Assembly: GCA_009760885.1 (NCBI GenBank)
Contig: CM019714.1
Span: 6,086,812 to 6,150,811, forward strand
Length of the DNA: 64,000 nt
Source: Achatina immaculata
Lineage: Eukaryota; Mollusca; Gastropoda; Stylommatophora; Achatinidae
Direction: 5' to 3'
The first letter of the stretch is position 1; every line of letters begins with the position of its first letter. The position numbers were made by a program, and so were the translations under genes. Shown here one piece after another: positions 45,901 to 54,900 of this stretch. The notes below the pieces were generated by a model. The model was not told where the DNA came from and searched no databases. It saw nothing but the letters and a program-made list of their open reading frames with translations.

Positions 45901-48900
45901 ATCACCTAATATCTCGTGGAATTTGACCTGCTCGTTCTCCTGATCTAAATCCATTAGATTATTATCTATGGGGTTTCTTGAAAGGAAATGTTTACAAAAA
46001 TAATGTACAAACAATTGAGAACCTGAAAGAGGCAATCAGAATTAGCATTCAAGAAATAACAACAGACAAGTTGCACAAGGTATTTGACAATATGAAGAGA
46101 CGTGTACTGTCATGTCTTGAAGCCCATGGTGGAAATTTCTAACACCTGTTATAATGAATATTTCAGTGGTACATTCCAGCTAACCCAAAACAGCGTTGTA
46201 TCATTGCAGTCACTACTGTAACTAATTAAATGACTTTTCTAGCACATTTTGTGATGACATCATTTACTTCATTTTTCAGTTTTTTTTTCATAGAAAGTGT
46301 AGTGAGACTTTAAAAACACGCTGTATAAATGTATAAAATTCCCTACACAGCATATCATAGCAGTAGTTTTATGAGTTCTCTATATATATAAATGTAGAAA
46401 ATTTCCTACACAATATATCACAGCAGTAGTTTTATTAGTTCTTTATTAGTTCTCTACATATATAAATGTAGAAAATTACCTACACAGCATATCATCTTAT
46501 ATCTTATATCCTGCCCGTGCCGTTAAACGTCACATAGGGCTCACAAAGTAGTTTGCCAATTTTTCCTGTCTTCGACAAGTCTTTCAACCTCATTAAAGGA
46601 TTTTATGCCTGTTAATTTGGCCTCTCTTAACAATGTCCTCTTCAGAGTTTCATGCGGTCTGCCTCTTTTTCTTTGGCCTGTTGTGTTCTACTTGATAGGT
46701 TGTTTTGGGATTCTCTGATCATTTCTTCTCATCAAGTGACCAACATATGTCCATCTCCTTTTCCTGATCACCCATAAGACTGGTTGTTGTTCAGTCATCT
46801 GTCTTATCTCTGCATTGTTCTTGAATTCGTTCTACCTGATGCCAAGCACTTTCCTTAGGCATTTTTCAAAAGAGTCTAATTTCTTGTCTATTTCTTTAGA
46901 TGTTTTCCAGCTTTCACATGCATAAATGAGGGTGGATATTACATTAGAATTGAATAGTCTTAACTTGGTTTTTGTGCTTATAACTTTTGAATTCCATATG
47001 TTCTCAAGATTCTTGAAGATCGATGCTGTTTTTACAATTCTGAATCTAACTTCCTTTCTGGTGTCACCATCCTGGTCTATGTAGCTGACAAGGTAGCAAA
47101 CTGATTGACTTCTTCAATATCTGTCCCTTCTATGTGTATTTTTCCATTTTGATTAATGGGAATTTTCATTATTTTTGTTTTGTCCTTGTTAATACAGCAT
47201 ATCATAGGAGTAGTTTTATGAGATTTCTACACATATAAATGTAGAAAATCTCTTACACAGCATATCATAGCAGTAGTTTTATGAGATCTCTACATATATA
47301 AATGTAGAAAATTCCCTACACAATGTATCATACTAGTAAATGTATCTACATACTAAGAGAAATGTTCTTCATGAAGCTCATAATCTGAATAAACATTTCT
47401 AGACCTTGTTGACCTAATGAAGATATTGTGCAAAAATATTTATTTTATCTCTGTCTATGATTGTATCTTTTCATTGCTCATTGTAAAGCATCTTTAGTTC
47501 TTAACACACAAAAATGGACACTGAGCATATAAACAGCATTTGGTCTGCTGTCTAAGATAGAAACAGGTTAACAGGCCAATCACACGCATCAATCATAACC
47601 CTCAACAGCCAGTCAAATATTTAGTTGATGGATCATCTTCACTGCACATCGAATGATTAGTCTATAAGCGCTTCAATATTTCCACAAGTGTTTGATGGCT
47701 GATGATACCAGATTTGTGTTGATTAACAAACAAGGCAGATGAAATATGTATCAATGAGGAAAAATTGGAAGAAGTGGAAAGTTTTTAATATCTTGGATCA
47801 CTACTAACTAATAATGGAGATACAATGAGGGAAATTAAAAGGAGGACATCTATCGCTCTTCAGAAAGTAAAACAACTAAAGAATCTGTGGAGAGGAACAT
47901 GCAGAATTACAAAAATAAGATTTTTAAGGGCATGCATCTTTTCCATCGCAACATATGCCTGTGAGACCTGGACACTTTCAAAACAGATGAGAAACACATA
48001 AATGCCTTTGAATGTAAATGCTACAGAAGAGTTCTTCAAATATCATGGACACAAAAAAGAACAAATATATCCATACTACAAGAACTTAATACTGAAGAAG
48101 GCTGGCCAGTACAGAGGATTAAAGAGAGAAAACTGAAATATTTTGGACACATGATAATCTAGAGAAGACCGTCTTGGAAGGGTATATAATGGGAAAAAAG
48201 AAAGAGAGGAAGACCAAAGCGAAGATGGCTGCAAGATATCGCTGATGATCTGTAAATGGATGCATCAGCAGCAGGGCATCTTGCTCACAACTGAGAGGCC
48301 TACAGGAGTGCTGTCAGGGAGGCAAAGTTCTGCAAGGGACATGCAAATGAATGAATGAACCAGTCTTATTTGTTTCTCACTGTAGAGCTCTTGCTTGGCC
48401 ACTCCACGTCTGAGGATATGTCCCAGCAATCTGCTCTTAGTTATACCCTGTACCAGCACATTTAGCACCAACTAGTGTCAGTACTGACCTGACAAGAAGG
48501 TGAAAACATTGAAGATTCCCACTCTCTTGACAGCATCTTCCTTGGAATAGTTTGTGAATGCCAGCCACAGAATCAGTACAACAGACAGAGTTGTGGTTAG
48601 GCCATACCACTAGAGGTAAACAAGAATTTCATGTTATAGACAGTTTTACCTATGGCTACTCTTTCTATTGATGATGTTTCTACAGGATTAGCCTGTAACT
48701 ATGAACTCAGTGTTCAGATGTTGTAGTGTCAGACTGGCAAAGTACTTAATTTACTAGTCTCTCATGGTGAATGTTGATGGTTTGGATCCAGCCAAAGGCA
48801 CCCCAGTTACTCAGCTGTAGAAATGGGTGCTATTCAGGAGCTAGGGAAGGAAAGGTGGCCAGTTGCAGTGCTGACTACATTACCCTCTAGAGTGCTGATG

Positions 48901-51900
48901 GGTCAAGATAAAAAAAATGGGCACTTAGCCATATCCCACAGATATCTCAATGGCATGACAGGGTTACCTCTGCCTTCATGAAATAAAGGCATCAGTTGAC
49001 AGCAATAATGACTGTGCTAAAGACACAATATGATTATCATCATCATCATCATTATCATCAGGTGTCATACTAGTAGGCATTGGTGGTCATCCTCCACTAC
49101 AAATCTCATTTTTTTATAATTTCCATCAGCTCAGTTGGTCATCTTTTGTTGTGACATTGTGTTAGACTGCACATGATTTTTTTCTCTGCTTCCCCTGCCT
49201 CTCTACCCATTTATCTTCCTTGCTGTTATAATGTTCTCAAGCCCTCCTCTTCTCATTATATGCCCAATGAATGATGACTTTTTTTATGGGTTTAATTAGA
49301 TTCCTATCTACATTTGCTTTTGTTAGACATTCCCTGTTTTTCATCTTAACTGTCCATGATATTCTTAACATTCTGCTAAAGAATCACATCTCTGCTGCTT
49401 TTAGTGATCTTTCCATTGATCTACTGTTTGTACATGACTCACTTCCACAGAGTAGGGTAGACTCAATGTAGCATTTTAGAACTCTTTTTCTGATCTTTAC
49501 TGATAGGGATGCATTGCACAAGATGTTTCTCATTTGTTGGGGAACTGTTTTGGGTTGGTATATTCTATTCAAAGAAGAGTTCTTCAAATATCATGGACAC
49601 AAAGAACAAATATATCCATACTACAAGAACTTAATACTGAAGAAGACTGGCTAGTAAAGAGGATTAAACAGAGAAAACTTAAATATTTTGGACACATTAA
49701 AAGTCATAAGAATTTAGAGAAGACTGTCTTGGAGGGGTACATAATGGGTAAAAGAAAGAGAAGAAGACCAAAGCAAAGAAGGCTGCAAGACATAGTTGAT
49801 AATCCGCAAATGGATGCATCAGGAGCAGGGCATCTTGCTTACAACCGAGAAGCATATAGAAAAGCTGTTAGGGAGGCAAAGTTTCGCAAGGGACGTGTAA
49901 ATGACTGACTTATTCTATTCTTGAATTCAGTGGTGCATTTTCTATCTGGTGTTACTTAAGTGTCAAGATATTTCAATGTATGCACTTGTCTCAAGGTTGT
50001 TTCTGGTACCTTAACATTACATTTAGGTGGGTTTTTTCCCCTTTCATGATATGACCACCATTTCTATTTTCTTGCTATATAGAGCAAGTCTTTTCTTCTC
50101 ATCATATCACAAGGAGCAGCAGATCAACTGGTCAAGACACTGACCTCCATGGCAAAATGCTCTTGTGATGCCACATCCAAGCAAGCATAGGAGTATCACA
50201 ACTCATAGAAAAATGGCTTCTCGTGCAAAGGGGTACAAGGTCAGCACTCCACACATGCATTTCAGTTAACAAAATAGTACACACAGATGGCTGACACCTG
50301 TGATAGGAAACTGCTTCTTAAGCTTTGCAGTATCTGCCAGCATTGTGGAGTACACCGGGATACACTGTACGCATGGCTGTCAGTGTATTAAGGAAAACAA
50401 GTGCTCACATAAAAATCACTCCTTTATATGTTGAACTGTTTGGGTTCACAGTAACTAAATGAGAAAAACAAAAATTACAACCTGAACATTTGGGCTGGGA
50501 TCATTACGTTCTTCAAAGTGGCGATGGAGCTTGCAGAGAGTCAGATGATATGAGCACCTCATGAATGTGAGGAAATAAAGCATAGCTTACACATCACCTG
50601 ATATGATGCCAGCATTATGCATCTTGGCCACAAAGTTAGTGGCCAGCAGCTCAAGGCTTGCAATGGTGGGGATACATGCTAGCAAAAATAAGATCATGTT
50701 CTGCCACTTTCTAACAGAACATTTTCAACTAAATATTTCCCACCCAGGATTTCAGCAATGTCCCTTACTTATGGGACTGAACACTGAGGCATATCCTGTT
50801 TTCCATTTGTTTCCAGAAAGAAATGCCATCTAGTGTGCCTGAACCTGCAGACAGATGTTCTCTGCCTTCAGAAGATACCAATTTCTACTGCTGGGCTGAC
50901 TGGGGTGCACAAGTATCGGGTCCAGAACCCAGAATCTTCAAGTGAGAGGGCAGGCCACTACTGACTAAAAGATACACTCTAGAATAAAAGGTTTCAATTT
51001 TTCTGCTCAGATGTTAAACTTGTTCAGAACAAACCAAACACCACCCAAGTCTAGTATCACATGATCACAGCTCACATATTCCAGTTTTACCTAATGATAT
51101 TACCTCTCCTATGGCTGTATGAAAGTGAGTGTATGCTCCCAGCGCTGCAGTCAGCATCCCCAGTGACAGGCAACTATACACATTCCTCAGGTGGACTAAG
51201 ACGTGTGGTTCCCTAGAATGAAGTCAAAGAAGGGGTTAAATTATGGCAAAAGTTCCCAAAAAACTTTGGGGGGGGGGGGGAGAGGGGGGGATGGGAGGTG
51301 TTGAGGGAAAAGGGTGTGACAGGATAACAGTGAGTGAGTGAAGAAATAACATTCTGGAGGTGCTAAAAATGTGACTTGGAAGTCAAGGTGGCAACAGTCT
51401 AAAAATGTTTGGGAACCATTGCTATACTTCACAAATGCTCAAGGGTTAATGTTTCCTGCAAGTTTATATATAGTAATATATATAAACTGCTATTCTGTGT
51501 GTGAGATCTGAATATTTTTTCAATATTTAACTCTTGTAAAACAATTTAAGTTTTTACATAGTACATAAGAGTGGTCCTCCAAGTTGGGTCTGTAGAGCAC
51601 CAGAAGTTCTGAGCCATAACTCAGGATCTTTTTGTCTTAGACAAGTTTTGAAGCTGGCACTAGAGATGATCCATCATCATCCTGTGCCACTTCCATAGGG
51701 AATGTTGTCGGCTGAGAATCTCCACCATGCCTGAACCATTCCTCTCAGAAATACAAGACTAAGCTGATTCCTGTCCATCTCATGATGCTGTCTCCCTGCT
51801 TATTTCCCCTCCTACTTTAGCCTCAAGTATGTTCTTTTTTTTTATTGTAGGAGTTAAGCTTTTTGGCTGTAGATCTTTTTGTCCGTCTCCCTCTTCTCTA

Positions 51901-54900
51901 GCATTTGCCCTCAAAAGAGAATTGTGTAACAATTTAACCATTAACCATTGTGTAACTTTTGCCTTGCAAAAGTCTTATATCCATTATATGCCCTGCAAAG
52001 TTTCATATATTCATTATATGCCCTGCAAAGTTTCATATATTCATTATATGCCCTGCAAAGTTTCATATATTCATTATATGCCCTGCAAAGTTTCATATAT
52101 TCATTATATGCCCTGCAAAGTTTCATATATTCATTATATGCCCTGCAAAGTTTCATATATCCATTATATGCCTTACAGTCTCATATATCCATTATATGCC
52201 CTACAATGTCTCATATGTGACGTTTAACGGCACAGAAAGGATATAAGATAAGAACGTCTCATATATCAGACACTTCAGCTTGGCTTATCTTTATGACAAG
52301 GCTAACCTTCCCATTATGATCCCTGTTTGTCTGGCAGACAATGACTGCTCCCAGGGAACACCGCTAGGAGGAGTCTTGCTTAGCTTGGGTTGCCAACCCT
52401 GACGCAAGCAGTGATCTGTGGGTTGCTGACTGCCACCTCATTCAGCTTGAATACTACTGCATCTTCAACCCCTGCCCAGATTTTGTCTAACACTAAGGCT
52501 CCTACCTGATATGGGGTATGAATACCCCGTGGGGATATCTTATCTTATATCCTTCCCGTGCTGTTAAACATAACAAAGGGCTCGCAAAGTAGTTCGCCAA
52601 TTTTTCCTGTCTTCGGCTAGTCTTTCAACCTCATCAAGGGATTTTACGCCTGCTAATTTGGCCTCTCTTAACAATGTCCTCTTCAGAGTTTCACGTGGTC
52701 TGCCTCTTTCTTTGGCCTGTTGTGTTCCACTTGATAGCTTGTTTTGGGATTCTCTGATCATTTCTTCTCATCAAGTGACCAACATATGTCCATCTCCTTT
52801 TCCTGATCACCCATCAGACTGGTTGTTGTTCAGTCATCTGTCTTATCTCTGCATTGTTCTTGAATTCATTCCACTTGATGTGGGGATATCTGAAACCAAT
52901 AATGGAGGAACAGGACTCAACCTCTGACATTTTTTTCCCCTCAAATTTGTTTAGAATTTTCTGCCCAGTGATCTGTTCCTAGCTATACACACTAAAACCA
53001 AGACAGTGAAATCACAGTTTTAAGATTATATATCCTGATGACACAGTATTGTTGTCCACAACACAAAAAGGAATGGAAAAACTAATTATGTCAGTCCGTA
53101 AGAACAGCGAAGAGCAGAACCTCTATCTTAATGCGAAGAAAATTAAACTGATGACAACTGATAAAACAAACAAGGCAGCGGAAATATATATCAATGAGGA
53201 AAAACTGGAAGAAGTGGAGAGTTTTGAATATCTTGGATCACTGCTAACTAATAATGGAGATACAATGAGGGGAAATTAAAAGGAGAACATCTATCGCTCT
53301 TCAGAAAGTAAAACAAATAAAGAATCTGTGGAGAGGAGCAGACAGAACTACAAAAATAAGATTTTTAAGGGCATGCACCTTTCCCATTGCAACATATACC
53401 TATGAGACCTGGACACTTAACAAAACAGCTGAGAAACACATAAATGCCTTTGAATGTAAATGCTACAGAAGAGTTCCTCAAATATCATGGACACAAAAAA
53501 GAAGAAATATATCCATACTACAAGAACTTAATTAAGAGGATTAAATAAAGAAAACTTAAATAATTTGGACATAGTAAATGTCATGACAATTTAGAGAAGA
53601 GTCTTGGAAGGGTATATAATGGGAAAAAGAACGAGAGGAAGATGGCCGCAAGACATCGTTGATAATCAGCAGATGGATGCATCACCAGCAGGGCATCTTG
53701 CTTACAACCGAGAGGCTTACAGGAGAGCTGTTAGGGAGGCAAAGTTCTGTAAGGGACATGCAAATGACTGATGGACTGACATATTAGGACTGGCCATGAT
53801 TTCAACATCTGGAAATGATTTTGACATCTCACATCCTTCCCATGCTGTTAAATGTCACATAGGGTTCGCATAGTTGTTTGCCAAGTTTTCTTATTTTCTG
53901 CAAGTTTTTCAACTTCATCAAGGGATGTTATGCCCACTAAACTGCCTTGTGCTAGTTGGCTAAGTCGATAGTACATGTTCTCTCATGGCTAGACGGCTGC
54001 TCGTCCTACCGGAGTCCGTGTTCGAATCCCAGGTAATTCTCTTGTGATTTTTCTTTCTCTCACGTCTCACTAAAGTGCTTTGTCTACGATTTTTTCCAGG
54101 TCTAATCCTACAAAATTTGTTCTCTTAACAATATCCTCTTTAGAGTTTCATGTGGTCGACCTCTTTTTCTTCAGTCTGTTGTGCTCCACTTGATAGCTTG
54201 TTTTGTTATTCTCTGATTGTCTCTTCTCATCACCCATGAGACAGGTTGTTGTTTGCTCATCTGTCTTATCTCTGTGTTGTTCTTAAATTCATTCCACTTT
54301 ATACCAAGTATTTTCTTCAGGCATTTGTTTTCAAAAGAGTTAATTTCTTGTCTATTTCTTTAGTTTATTTCCAGCTTTCACATGCATAAATGAGGGTGGA
54401 TATCACATTTGAATTGAGTAATCTTAACTTGGTTTTTGTGCTTATAACTTTTGAATTTCATCTGTTCTCACGATTTTTGAAAGAACAATGTTGCTTTTGC
54501 AATTCTTCTTCTTCTTTGTATGTATTTAGCGGTAATGCATGGCACTCTGATTTTTGTGATGCACCTTCTGACATCAGCACCTTTCCTTGCTAGGGCATAT
54601 TGTGGTCTTGCTCAGACTGCCATGAAGACAGTGGTGTAGGCTTTGTTTTCCAGCCTTTGGTGGCTATACTTAAGCCCTTTCTCCACATCAGGCCCAATGG
54701 CTATGAGGCAGTTCCACAGAAACACTGGGATGAGGAATCCGATGAGTGCTTCAACGATATCCATTCCCCATCACCTATAGTCTGCTGGCTCTGTTTTGTT
54801 TACCTCATTCTGATAGCCATTGTAGTAAAGATCCATAGGCTTGTCATGTCCTGGATTCATTGGTTTCACATCAAATTTTCCTCATACCTGCTGGTGATCT

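Noticed and set aside
51829..52246. Four overlapping ORFs around the 30-bp repeat
   Set aside because: Period of ten codons. No unique coding sequence around it.
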